From a virus, in the IMG/VR virus record IMGVR_UViG_3300008108_000346, positions 1 through 24,576 of that record: a DNA stretch of 24,576 bases. The stretch is one strand, 5' to 3'. This document shows positions 8,101 through 15,803 of the stretch, one piece after another. Position numbers and translations under genes: made by a program. The notes below the pieces were generated by a model. It had not been told where the DNA came from. It worked only from the letters and a program-made list of their open reading frames with translations, and made no database searches. Numbering within the stretch: the first letter of the stretch is position 1; the number at the start of each line of letters is the position of its first letter.

Positions 8101-9255
8101 CTAGTCAGTTAATGCCATTGCAATCTTTCTATCAGTAGGACTGATACTTAAAATCTTAACAGTAATCTTATCACCACGATTTAGTTCAGTATCCTTCATT
8201 TTGGTCTTATGTATTAAACCACTAATTCCCTTTTCTAATTCAACAAAGGCTCCGTATTTGGTAACCTTAGTTACGGTTCCTAATGTAACCATCATAGGTT
8301 TATACTTATCAGATGCACCATCCCATAAATCTTCACGTGGCCCCTGCTGGGTTAATATGATCTTTTTATCAGAGATGATTTCTTGTACCCAGAATGATAT
8401 TGGATCACCTGGCTTAATACCTTCGCGTTGGAATAATTCTCGAGTCTTATCATCAAGCACAGTATCTGGAATTAAACCGGTTAAGCAACTATTAAATTCA
8501 GCAAATATACCAAATTTAGTTGTACCTGTTACAAATCCTGTAATTGGCTCTTTAATATTTTCTTGGAGATCATCAAGGGCGGTTGGAATAAGAGTCTTAA
8601 GATATGCTCGATGAGATACAATAATTGTATTTTTTTCATCAGAGAATGAAATTGGCATAACTATAAGTTCTTGGCCAATCAAGGATTCAAAATTATGTAA
8701 TTTATTTAATCCCGCTAATGATCCTGGCATAAAGCATTTAATTCCACCTACTTCAACCCAATAGCCTCCATGTATAAGTTCTGTAATTTTACCAGTAAAT
8801 GCAACAGTTTTATCACCAATTGAATTCATTATCTCATTGGTCTTAACCTCATCTATTGCATCAGAGATAGATGCAGAAACCATACCATGGGCACCGGGTT
8901 TAACTTTAACATTAACAATCATACCAACTGTTAATTGTTCAAGAATAGATTTAGGTTCTTTAAGAAGAGAGCACGTTGCGGTATATTTTGTACCAATATC
9001 AATTAACGCGCTTACCTTATTCCCTTCTTTATCTTTTGTAATTGAAATGATTATACCTTCAGTAGTATACGATTGTCTTGTTTCACATAACCTAAGTTGG
9101 TCTTCAACAGATTCCATTAAACCGTATTGGGCTAATGCTTCAACTACGTAAGGTTCTGTGCTTAATATTTTTGTTCCTTTAGGTACTCTAACTTTAAATG
9201 TTTTTGTGTCAAACGGGTCATCGCTTACGCGGATCGTAATTTCTTGTTCAATCAT
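8101..9255 (-). CDS. Ribosomal protein S1-like RNA-binding protein with four S1 repeats
   Basis: The 384 residues hold four S1 (OB-fold) repeats at about 62-131, 152-216, 237-302 and 322-383. The last is textbook: LGTVTKVTKYGAFVELEKGI, SGLIHKTKM, RGDKITVKILSISPTDRKIA. The second (GKITELIHGGYWVEVGGIKC, FMPGSLA) and third (GFVTGTTKFGIFAEF) are also clear, and the first is more diverged. Bacterial S1 has six repeats and about 550-600 residues. This is a shortened version with its own N-terminal segment of about 60 residues instead of the usual ribosome-docking repeats. S1 brings mRNAs with weak or absent Shine-Dalgarno sequences to the 30S subunit, so a phage copy may favour phage messages. It may instead protect or anneal RNA. 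It is preceded by an AATATATA element and a TATAAATA box, and sits in the tail operon after the spike genes. The call as an S1-domain protein is secure; the role is inference. Confidence 0.9.
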   Translation of the reverse strand: MIEQEITIRVSDDPFDTKTFKVRVPKGTKILSTEPYVVEALAQYGLMESVEDQLRLCETRQSYTTEGIIISITKDKEGNKVSALIDIGTKYTATCSLLKEPKSILEQLTVGMIVNVKVKPGAHGMVSASISDAIDEVKTNEIMNSIGDKTVAFTGKITELIHGGYWVEVGGIKCFMPGSLAGLNKLHNFESLIGQELIVMPISFSDEKNTIIVSHRAYLKTLIPTALDDLQENIKEPITGFVTGTTKFGIFAEFNSCLTGLIPDTVLDDKTRELFQREGIKPGDPISFWVQEIISDKKIILTQQGPREDLWDGASDKYKPMMVTLGTVTKVTKYGAFVELEKGISGLIHKTKMKDTELNRGDKITVKILSISPTDRKIAMALTD

Positions 9256-9286
9256 TGTTTTTTTATTTAGAAGATTATCTATAGAT

Positions 9287-9294
9287 TATATATT
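9287..9294 (-). promoter_or_regulatory. Putative phage promoter core, AATATATA, before S1-like gene
   Basis: Minus-strand AATATATA lies 31 bases upstream of the S1-like ATG in an 83-base gap, the second longest of the window. It is one of seven related elements. Confidence 0.4.
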
Positions 9295-9310
9295 ACTCTT
9301 GTCAAACTAT

Positions 9311-9318
9311 TATTTATA
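9311..9318 (-). promoter_or_regulatory. TATAAATA box (T4-late-promoter-like) before S1-like gene
   Basis: Minus-strand TATAAATA is identical to the T4 late promoter consensus and lies 55 bases upstream of the S1-like ATG. Transcription would start a few bases downstream and give a leader of about 45-50 nucleotides. The string is also likely by chance in AT-rich DNA; another copy falls inside a coding region near 2965. No late sigma factor gene is visible here. Confidence 0.35.
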
Positions 9319-9338
9319 CCTAGCAAGATAGGATTTGT

Positions 9339-9629
9339 TTAAATAATAATTGCAGGTGGAGATGGTACTGTTGTAGCTCCTAACACCGGACCCGTAGGCC
9401 CAACAGATGAAACTACTTGTCCTGGCGGAATTGTAATAGTTGCAGATTTGATGTAAACATCAATTGCAGGAGTTGCTATATTAGCAAATACTTTGGCCGC
9501 GGCCTTTCTTGCCTTATCTGCAACATCAGTTCCTTGGGGGCTATTTGCAATAGTTTCGGCAAATACAAACATTGCTTTATCAAAAGCCTGTTCTAATGCA
9601 ACATTTAATGTAACTGGTACTAATGGCAT
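9339..9629 (-). CDS. Small hypothetical protein following the tail spike gene
   Basis: The protein has 96 residues. It begins MPLVPVTLNVALEQAFDKAM, continues as an Ala-rich helical region (about 10-55), and ends in a Pro/Gly/Val-rich tail (IPPGQVVSSVGPTGPVLGAT, then PSPP). There is no signal peptide. Small proteins of this layout often follow the spike gene in contractile-tail clusters, but I cannot give a family name or function. A tip-associated or assembly role is possible from position. The gene is separated from the spike stop by only three bases and ends before the gap that precedes the S1-like gene. Confidence 0.65.
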   Translation of the reverse strand: MPLVPVTLNVALEQAFDKAMFVFAETIANSPQGTDVADKARKAAAKVFANIATPAIDVYIKSATITIPPGQVVSSVGPTGPVLGATTVPSPPAIII

Positions 9630-9632
9630 ATC

Positions 9633-10523
9633 TTATTTTGTTTTAACTTGTTTCTTACTTAAGTGTTGAGCAGGTGTCATTGGAACTATAGGTGGACTTG
9701 TAGGAGCACCTAAATTGCCAATATGGGTATGCTGATTAAATAGCTTTAAGAATGAATCTCCTAATACTAATTTTTCACTTGCCCCTTGGCCTAACTCAAT
9801 GGATGTTGAATGATTAACAATCATGTTTTCGCATTTAATGATTGCATCTTTACAATTGATCTCTGTATTATCGGTACTATTAATTATGAACTTTGCAGAA
9901 TGAGTAAATGTAATGTTACCGTCATTTAGCATAACTATTTTATCACCATTGGCATTAATGATTTCAACCGAATTATCTGGCTTAATATTAACGGTAGTTG
10001 GACCTGTTGCTGTTGTATAGTCCATCATTAAACCCTTTTCTTCAGTAAAGAAAACCTTAATACTTTCACCTTCTCTTTCATTTGTAACTTCTTCATTACC
10101 GCCACCTGTTAATCCAAATGCAGTATCATAAATAAGTACATGTGAATTTTGATAAGATGCCTGTATCTCTGCTTTTACTTCGTCAGATGGATAAAGACTC
10201 TCATGATATACTGGAGAATAATAACTACCACTATCAAATGTAACTCTTAGAATAGTTCCTAGTTTAGGAATAGAAAATGTACCGCTTCCACTATTACTAC
10301 CACCTGATGAACTTACAGAAGGCCTGGCCCAAGGTAAAGCTTCTTTAGGTAAAACAAAATCACTAGTAGGATCTGCTGGGTCAATTCTTTGGTCCATCTT
10401 ACCATATACCCTAATACGACAACGGCCTTCAAATAGTTCATCTACATTATCCTCAACTATTCCTACCCATTGTGTACCTGTTAAATTATCGGCTCTTAAT
10501 TCTTTAGTAGTTAGTCTTCCCAT
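9633..10523 (-). CDS. Central baseplate spike, gp5/gpV-like, without lysozyme domain
   Basis: The protein has 296 residues. The N-terminal OB-fold (about 18-108) shows WVGIVEDNVDELFEGRCRIR followed by VYGKM, then IPKLGTILRVTFDSGSYYSP, the standard gp5/gpV/VgrG pattern. Residues about 155-247 are short alternating strands with Asn/Asp turns (INANGDKIVMLNDGNITFTH, then FIINSTDNTEINCKD), fitting a triple-stranded beta-helix needle. The C-terminus has FNQHTHIGNLGAPTSPP (262-278). Its H265-x-H267 resembles the iron-binding HxH motif at the tip of P2 gpV-type spikes. T4 gp5 has a lysozyme domain between OB-fold and helix; here there is none. The protein pierces the outer membrane at contraction. 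It starts in a TAATG overlap with the preceding gene, placing it with the hub genes. Confidence 0.85.
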   Translation of the reverse strand: MGRLTTKELRADNLTGTQWVGIVEDNVDELFEGRCRIRVYGKMDQRIDPADPTSDFVLPKEALPWARPSVSSSGGSNSGSGTFSIPKLGTILRVTFDSGSYYSPVYHESLYPSDEVKAEIQASYQNSHVLIYDTAFGLTGGGNEEVTNEREGESIKVFFTEEKGLMMDYTTATGPTTVNIKPDNSVEIINANGDKIVMLNDGNITFTHSAKFIINSTDNTEINCKDAIIKCENMIVNHSTSIELGQGASEKLVLGDSFLKLFNQHTHIGNLGAPTSPPIVPMTPAQHLSKKQVKTK

Positions 10524-11860
10524 TATCCAAATACATTTGTAGGTTCAAGCGGTGGCGGCCCGGAAGGACCAGGGCCAAAAAGATTAGTAGAATCTAAAGG
10601 ACCTCCTTCAACTTCACCTTGCCCAAGAAATAGATTTTCAGAAGGTAAAGAAACCGGTATAGCTAAAGGATCACCTAACGGATTATCACCTAATGCTGGA
10701 CCAGAAGGCGTACGTTCTCTAAATGCATTAACTATTGCTCTACCCGCACCGGCTGCAGCTGCAGCCAATGCGCCTGGATTAGATAATGCAGCAAAAACCT
10801 GATTTCTTAATCCAAATGCATTTCCTAAAAGTAAACCTTGCACCCTTGCAGCTGCGGCTTGTCTTGCTCTTTCTATTGCAGAGTTTGCTGCATTTTGTGC
10901 AGCTTCTCTTGCTGCATCTCTAACAGCATCGCCTATTCCTCCACTACCGCGACTAGCAGTAGAATCAGATACAGTCTTATCGTACCCAGAGAAAAGACCC
11001 TCTATACTAAGTCTTCTATAACTCCATTTCATTGATGTTGAAGCCATTTCAATACTAGCACCGGCAGCGCCGGCATTTGCAACTTTTTCAAATATTTTAC
11101 CAGTTTCACTTATATTCCACATACAATCAGAAAACTTAAATGTCATTCTTGATGTATTACTATTTAGAAAACGATCTACATCGGTTTGTGGTAAAGGATC
11201 GCCGCCTCTTAAACTACCAATTTTATCCAACCACGAAATGGTTGACTTAAAATTTCTTATTTCATATACATCTACATAAACATCAAAATACATAAGATTT
11301 CTTGGAAGAACAAATCTGTTATATGCATTATCAAGAACTGCGGCTTTATAAAGATTAAAAATAGCAGATATCTTAAGATCAATAGCTTCCAAACAGCCTA
11401 TAGCAATTCCTTCATCATCAGTCGATCCATTGAAAGGATCTATCATATTATTTGACTTTGTCCATGCATCACTTAATCCTTCTATTGTTTGCCAATAATA
11501 AGGACGAGTATTATTTACTTCAAATAATCCTTGAACAAATGCTCTTAAATACTGGGCTCTTTGCTTTTGGCCAACCTGTACAAGATATCCAAGTGCAGAT
11601 TCCCCAGCAGGTATATTTGGGCTTTCGTCAAACGGATCACCTACAGTAGAACCGTTGAATAAGGGGGTTGTTATATCAAACCTTAAAGAAAACCCTAAAT
11701 AGGTTGGATCATCTAAACTCGTGACACCGTTTCCACCTCCGCTAACCGATGATTGCGGGGTAACAAATCTCTTGATAATATCCGCATTAGCAGAACTAGT
11801 TCTTCTAAAAGGATTAATCGCTGGATCATTAAGTGGACTATATAAATTTGACTCGGCCAT
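10523..11860 (-). CDS. Tail/baseplate structural protein with C-terminal NLFG-type repeats
   Basis: The protein has 445 residues. Residues about 50-280 form a folded region with YLVQVGQKQRAQYLRAFVQG, LPRNLMYFDVYVDVYEIRNF and SRMTFKFSDCMWNISETGKI. These alternating strands would suit a tail-tube-like or tube-initiator (gp48/gp54) fold, but I cannot prove this. Residues about 305-385 are strongly Ala-rich and probably helical (RDAAREAAQNAANSAIERAR). The last 40 residues are Pro/Gly-rich and carry SENLFLG, STNLFGPG and a terminal PTNVFG. The gene lies between the hub (14-base gap) and the spike (TAATG overlap), so it is almost certainly a virion component of the hub or tube base. The leader is purely A/T (AATAAATAAAATAA). 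Confidence 0.7.
   Translation of the reverse strand: MAESNLYSPLNDPAINPFRRTSSANADIIKRFVTPQSSVSGGGNGVTSLDDPTYLGFSLRFDITTPLFNGSTVGDPFDESPNIPAGESALGYLVQVGQKQRAQYLRAFVQGLFEVNNTRPYYWQTIEGLSDAWTKSNNMIDPFNGSTDDEGIAIGCLEAIDLKISAIFNLYKAAVLDNAYNRFVLPRNLMYFDVYVDVYEIRNFKSTISWLDKIGSLRGGDPLPQTDVDRFLNSNTSRMTFKFSDCMWNISETGKIFEKVANAGAAGASIEMASTSMKWSYRRLSIEGLFSGYDKTVSDSTASRGSGGIGDAVRDAAREAAQNAANSAIERARQAAAARVQGLLLGNAFGLRNQVFAALSNPGALAAAAAGAGRAIVNAFRERTPSGPALGDNPLGDPLAIPVSLPSENLFLGQGEVEGGPLDSTNLFGPGPSGPPPLEPTNVFG
10526..10645 (-). repeat. Three spaced NLFG-type motifs at the C-terminus of the structural protein
   Basis: Encoded residues 406-445 contain SENLFLG, STNLFG and PTNVFG. Their Asn residues (409, 426, 442) are 16-17 residues apart, separated by Gly/Pro/Glu-rich linkers. 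The last motif is the exact C-terminus. This looks like a repeated short binding motif in a disordered tail. Confidence 0.55.
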
Positions 11861-11874
11861 TTATTTTATTTATT

Positions 11875-13374
11875 TTAGGTTGAAGGTACTATTTCTCGTC
11901 TTCTTAAATGTACCCTTTGCCTAATTGGTCCAGGTTCTGTTAAAAAATAATCAATACCAGTAATGACATAAAAACCTGACAAGAATTCATTTATAACGCC
12001 AGTTTGCGATGATGCATCGTTACCAACCCCTTCAGGAGTTTCCGCTCTTCTTTGTGTTCCACTTGGTACATTTTCATCATTACTTGGTGCCAATAACACA
12101 TCCTTTACTGGTTGAGCAAATTCCCAAATCTGACAATAAATTCTAGAATATCTTGTAAGAGCAGGATTAACCATATCAAGTTCTAACACCATTCCAAATT
12201 TTTCAATTTCTGCATTGTTTTGAAAATTAAGAATTGCACTATAATAAAAATTAGGATGAACATTATCACCTTGCGTTCCGAGATATTTATATTTAACCTG
12301 TTCTGTTCTAGGACCTTCTGGTACAAGGTTACCACTTTCATCAGGAACTAATCTCCCCTTTGTTGCAGGTATCATACCTGGTACTTCACTGACAATAGGA
12401 TCAACAAATTCACTTATAAATTTCTTTTCAGTAAGATCCCAGTATTGAGTATATCTTTTATAACCATTATCTTTACTTATTTGACCACTCTTATTGATTT
12501 GTTGATATGTAGATATGTATCTTGATGTTCCTGATGCCTGTATTACATTAGTTAAAACATTAGGAGAATCGTATTCGGCTGCTTCAGGAGAACCTCCACC
12601 GAACGTATCACCTGAGTTCTGTGAATATGTTAAAGATGCCTCTAGGTCCTGATCTGTTACATCAAACAAACGATTAGCTTCAACTAAAGTTAAATTATAA
12701 TAAGGATCTATATATGAATTAAAAAAAGAATTTTCATCAAGATATGAATTTGCAGTAATGTCACGTATGAATTTTTCAGCGGTGTCGTATGGATTAGTCC
12801 ATACCTGTTCATCTGCCGTATCTTCTACATTTGAAGCAAATCCTAGTTTTAATTTTTCTCCTATTTTTAATAGAGCATTCCAACTAGTAGAATTATAATA
12901 TTCAACATTCTCAGTAAAAAGATTAGGAATATTCATTCTCCCATCAACCAACAACTGTGGGGATTGATTGGTTGATCCACCTCCACCTATTGGCTTAATA
13001 TCTTCAATAGTAAAATCTATTCTTATTGGTTTAAATGTAGTTTCCTCACCAGCAGATCTTATATAAAGTTGAATGATATCTCCATCTGTAGGGTAATGTC
13101 TTGCTGTAAATAATCCATCTTCATCATAAAATGTAAATCTACATGTTGGATAAAAACCAGTACAATCAAGAGTAAATGATTCAAGCCGACCATCACCAAT
13201 ATCGTATTGATTAATTCTTATCTGCGGTATAATATTAAGAAACTTAGAAGGTGGTTCTTTAATAGCATCTCCGCCTGAATTTGCTGTACCGCTTTCAACA
13301 TCAGTAATTTTCAATTCATCCAGCACTATCGTAGGTTCAAGTATACTTAATATGTTTCTTTCAACTGCTGACAT
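11875..13374 (-). CDS. Baseplate hub protein, gp27/gpD-like
   Basis: The protein has 499 residues. Residues about 45-125 show the first barrel of hub proteins: FLNIIPQIRINQYDIGDGRL, FYPTCRFTFYDEDGLFTARH, PTDGDIIQLYIRSAGEETTF and RIDFTIEDIKP. Residues about 165-235 have the helical insertion SWNALLKIGEKLKLGFASNV, then PYDTAEKFIRDITANSYLDE, typical of gp27/gpD proteins. The C-terminus returns to beta structure (FYVITGIDYFLTEPGPIRQR). T4 gp27 is 391 residues; this one has a longer insert at about 245-390. The hub forms the trimeric platform that holds the spike and connects to the tube. It is TAATG-coupled to the LysM/gp53-like gene and upstream of the spike, which fits. I am fairly sure of the role, less of the exact orthology. 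Confidence 0.75.
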   Translation of the reverse strand: MSAVERNILSILEPTIVLDELKITDVESGTANSGGDAIKEPPSKFLNIIPQIRINQYDIGDGRLESFTLDCTGFYPTCRFTFYDEDGLFTARHYPTDGDIIQLYIRSAGEETTFKPIRIDFTIEDIKPIGGGGSTNQSPQLLVDGRMNIPNLFTENVEYYNSTSWNALLKIGEKLKLGFASNVEDTADEQVWTNPYDTAEKFIRDITANSYLDENSFFNSYIDPYYNLTLVEANRLFDVTDQDLEASLTYSQNSGDTFGGGSPEAAEYDSPNVLTNVIQASGTSRYISTYQQINKSGQISKDNGYKRYTQYWDLTEKKFISEFVDPIVSEVPGMIPATKGRLVPDESGNLVPEGPRTEQVKYKYLGTQGDNVHPNFYYSAILNFQNNAEIEKFGMVLELDMVNPALTRYSRIYCQIWEFAQPVKDVLLAPSNDENVPSGTQRRAETPEGVGNDASSQTGVINEFLSGFYVITGIDYFLTEPGPIRQRVHLRRREIVPST

Positions 13375-13943
13375 TATGGATTGTTGTTTGTTATTTTACT
13401 TCCAGGCACATATGTAGTTCCTCTTGATGGTAAATTTGCACCTAATAAAATTTCACCTCCTTCATAAACTTTAGCAGCAGATCCAGGTTGTAACATATTA
13501 GGAGGTAAAGGTGTCTTTACCCCAGCTGGGCTTTCTTGGGCCTTCTTTGCAAGTCTTTGTATTCTTGATTGATCCTTTTCGGATTGTCTGCCTGTATCAA
13601 TATACGGTTGTTGTGGAGTTGTTGGTCTAGATGCAGGATTAGGCCTTTGATAAACCAGATCAGGTCTATTAAGATTAGGAATAAAAATAACATCACCTTC
13701 TTGTATACTAAACGGATTAAAGATATTATTTACAATACAAATAGCATCTATGTATTCCCCATTACCAAAATAGATTTCTGATATCTTATCGATGCGACCT
13801 GCTTGATCGGGCATAACATAATGCAATGCCTTTACACCTAAGCCGGGATCATAAATAAATGATGGAGCCGTTAAGTCAAAATAAAACTCACCAGTTCTTT
13901 CATCAACTAATTTATTCTTTAATGCTAATGATCTTATATTCAT
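13374..13943 (-). CDS. LysM-like baseplate wedge protein, gp53-like
   Basis: The 189 residues are near the length of T4 gp53 (196). A LysM-type module spans about 41-91: LHYVMPDQAGRIDKISEIYF, GNGEYIDAICIVNNIFNPF, SIQEGDVIFIPNL. The pattern of Y.V...GR.D.IS..YFG, then N...NPFSI..GD.I.IP, is the one found in gp53 and in small tail LysM proteins. The remaining C-terminal 95 residues are Pro/Gln/Asn-rich and probably extended (PASRPTTPQQPYIDTGRQ). In T4, gp53 joins neighbouring wedges. The order 53-like, hub, spike also recalls the T4 arrangement 53-5. The stop overlaps the hub ATG. The alternative is a LysM tail protein of the Mu/P2 type. Confidence 0.7.
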   Translation of the reverse strand: MNIRSLALKNKLVDERTGEFYFDLTAPSFIYDPGLGVKALHYVMPDQAGRIDKISEIYFGNGEYIDAICIVNNIFNPFSIQEGDVIFIPNLNRPDLVYQRPNPASRPTTPQQPYIDTGRQSEKDQSRIQRLAKKAQESPAGVKTPLPPNMLQPGSAAKVYEGGEILLGANLPSRGTTYVPGSKITNNNP

Positions 13944-13955
13944 CTCTATCTTTTT

Positions 13956-15776
13956 TTATGAGTCAATAAACAGAGACACCACATTCTCTACATATTGAGA
14001 ATCGGCATCGGTAAATAGGCTATTCTTAGAGTTATTTTTTGCTTTACTCCCATCAATGTTTCCTATTTGGTTATTATTCATGCTACCTGCCTGAGCACCT
14101 GATTGAGTACTTTGTAGACTAACAGTTCCCGCCTTTACAGATCCATAGGTTGCAATATCTACACCTCTTAAGTTTAGAATATCTTTTACACCAGCGGCAG
14201 ATGCATATATTCTACCCCTACCACCATTAAACATATTTTCAATATCCCCCTTATCCCTAGGCTTACCATGCTTTAGATCAATTTCAAATTTAGCCTCCAT
14301 TGGAAAATCATCATAACCTAAACCTTGCCCTAATGTCATAGTAGCATTATCACAATACATATTACCCATCATTACGATTGGATTAAGTGGATTACCAACC
14401 GTTAAATGCCAATCACCGGTAGGGTCACCACTAATGAATGCCTTTGTTGCTGTCATGCCTGGTACAGATCCAACGTTGTCTGATAAGAAGCCTCCTAATA
14501 GATTTCCTAAAAGAGTTTTACCTACCTTAAGTCCACCCTTAATAAAACTTTCTAAGTCAAAGTTTCCATTAGAATCTCCAAAGCCTGCCTTAAACCCACG
14601 CTCCACATCCCCAACAACAGAACCAATATAACCAGCAAAATCGCCGTTTCTTAATTTTGATGGGTCACCAAACTGACTTGCAACAAAACCACCAGCCCCA
14701 TAATATCTGTGACCCCCACCAAAGAACTGCCCATTATTAGTTGACATAGTTAACATATTACTTATGATATCAATCATTGCAATTTTAGGATTAACATAAT
14801 TCAATGACTTTAACTCATATTCAAAATTAAGCTTAATATCATTTGTAAACTTAATCCCTCTGTCCCTAACATTAGTCTTATTAACTACGTTAACGGGCCC
14901 AATCACAAAATTTGCATATGTTGTACTAAATCGGTCTACACCATCTGCATACTGTTGGCGTCTAAATTTTGTACCCGCGGTTACACCCTTTAATGTATCT
15001 AATGCAGCCTGCCCAACAACACCTCTCTTTTGATAAAAAGGCTGTTGTGTATAACCACCATCAGTTGCCTGAACACTTTCCATTTCGGTTGTTACCTCTT
15101 TAAATTCTAGCCCATATGAAAACTTTAGTATGTCATCGAGTTTATTACCCGTAGTCTCTCCCAAATATGTAACAGCAGTAACCCCAGCTACTTGAGTGCC
15201 CGGTACGGATTCATTTGCAACTGGAATGGTAGCCCCATTTGCATCTGTCCCACCGCCGCTTGCCGTTTGTAGAGTAATATCAAAAATGTTATCATTCACA
15301 GGTGTTGGAAATCTTCTTAATGTAACTAGATGATTTACCGGTATTTGTTTATAATATTTTAAGTACAAAAAGTCTTGATATTTATATGCTATCTTAGGAT
15401 AATGTGTATCAAAGAATTCAACAATTTTTGCAATAGATACATTATGAGCATCCTCACCTCCCATTAAAGGATTATCCGGACCATCAAGAAAATAACTAAA
15501 AGGTAATCCACCAGTTAAACCACCATACATACCTCTAAAGTTAAATAGAGCATATTCATTAAAAATAGATCTAGGAACTGGCGCATCCATACCTTTTGCA
15601 ACAGTATATGCATCAGGCTCAAATCTTTTACTATAAAAAGTTTGTCCAACAGAATCGGCAACATCAGAAGCAAAACCGACTGATTCTCCGCCAAAAACTC
15701 CTAAAGGTACAGCATTATTAGAATTAGGCCCGGTTGGGAGAGCACTATTAAGATTTGATATAATTTCCCTAGCCAC
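13956..15776 (-). CDS. Large tail/baseplate structural protein, GTG start
   Basis: The protein has 606 residues and is not identified by name. The N-terminal 130 residues are Gly/Pro/Phe-rich with MYGGLTGGLPFSYFLDGPDN. Then come YLKYYKQIPVNHLVTLRRFP (about 143-162), a helical LNFEYELKSLNYVNPKIAMI (about 319-338) and a glycine-rich GGGHRYYGAGGF. Near the C-terminus is a distinctive block, GDWHLTVGNPLNPIVMMGNM, then LGYDDFPMEAKFEIDLKHGK and MFNGGRGRIYASA, which looks conserved. It directly precedes the gp53-like and hub genes, so a baseplate or tail-tube-end role is likely. The start must be GTG: an in-frame TGA lies three codons upstream and the next ATG is more than 60 codons in. An AATATATA element is 19 bases upstream. 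Confidence 0.7.
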   Translation of the reverse strand: MAREIISNLNSALPTGPNSNNAVPLGVFGGESVGFASDVADSVGQTFYSKRFEPDAYTVAKGMDAPVPRSIFNEYALFNFRGMYGGLTGGLPFSYFLDGPDNPLMGGEDAHNVSIAKIVEFFDTHYPKIAYKYQDFLYLKYYKQIPVNHLVTLRRFPTPVNDNIFDITLQTASGGGTDANGATIPVANESVPGTQVAGVTAVTYLGETTGNKLDDILKFSYGLEFKEVTTEMESVQATDGGYTQQPFYQKRGVVGQAALDTLKGVTAGTKFRRQQYADGVDRFSTTYANFVIGPVNVVNKTNVRDRGIKFTNDIKLNFEYELKSLNYVNPKIAMIDIISNMLTMSTNNGQFFGGGHRYYGAGGFVASQFGDPSKLRNGDFAGYIGSVVGDVERGFKAGFGDSNGNFDLESFIKGGLKVGKTLLGNLLGGFLSDNVGSVPGMTATKAFISGDPTGDWHLTVGNPLNPIVMMGNMYCDNATMTLGQGLGYDDFPMEAKFEIDLKHGKPRDKGDIENMFNGGRGRIYASAAGVKDILNLRGVDIATYGSVKAGTVSLQSTQSGAQAGSMNNNQIGNIDGSKAKNNSKNSLFTDADSQYVENVVSLFIDS

Positions 15777-15795
15777 AATGTATCACTATTTTTAC

Positions 15796-15803
15796 TATAT
15801 ATT
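15796..15803 (-). promoter_or_regulatory. Putative phage promoter core, AATATATA, before large tail protein
   Basis: Minus-strand AATATATA, preceded by an A, ends 19 bases upstream of the GTG at 15776 and overlaps the stop of the preceding gene. It would start the tail block. Confidence 0.45.

Noticed and set aside
8201-8614. Open frame of 137 codons on the + strand
   Set aside because: Antisense to the S1-like gene, which has clear domains; no recognisable protein features.
9285-9305. TTGACA plus TATAAT as a classical sigma-70 promoter before the S1-like gene
   Set aside because: The spacer is only nine bases, far below the usual 16-18.
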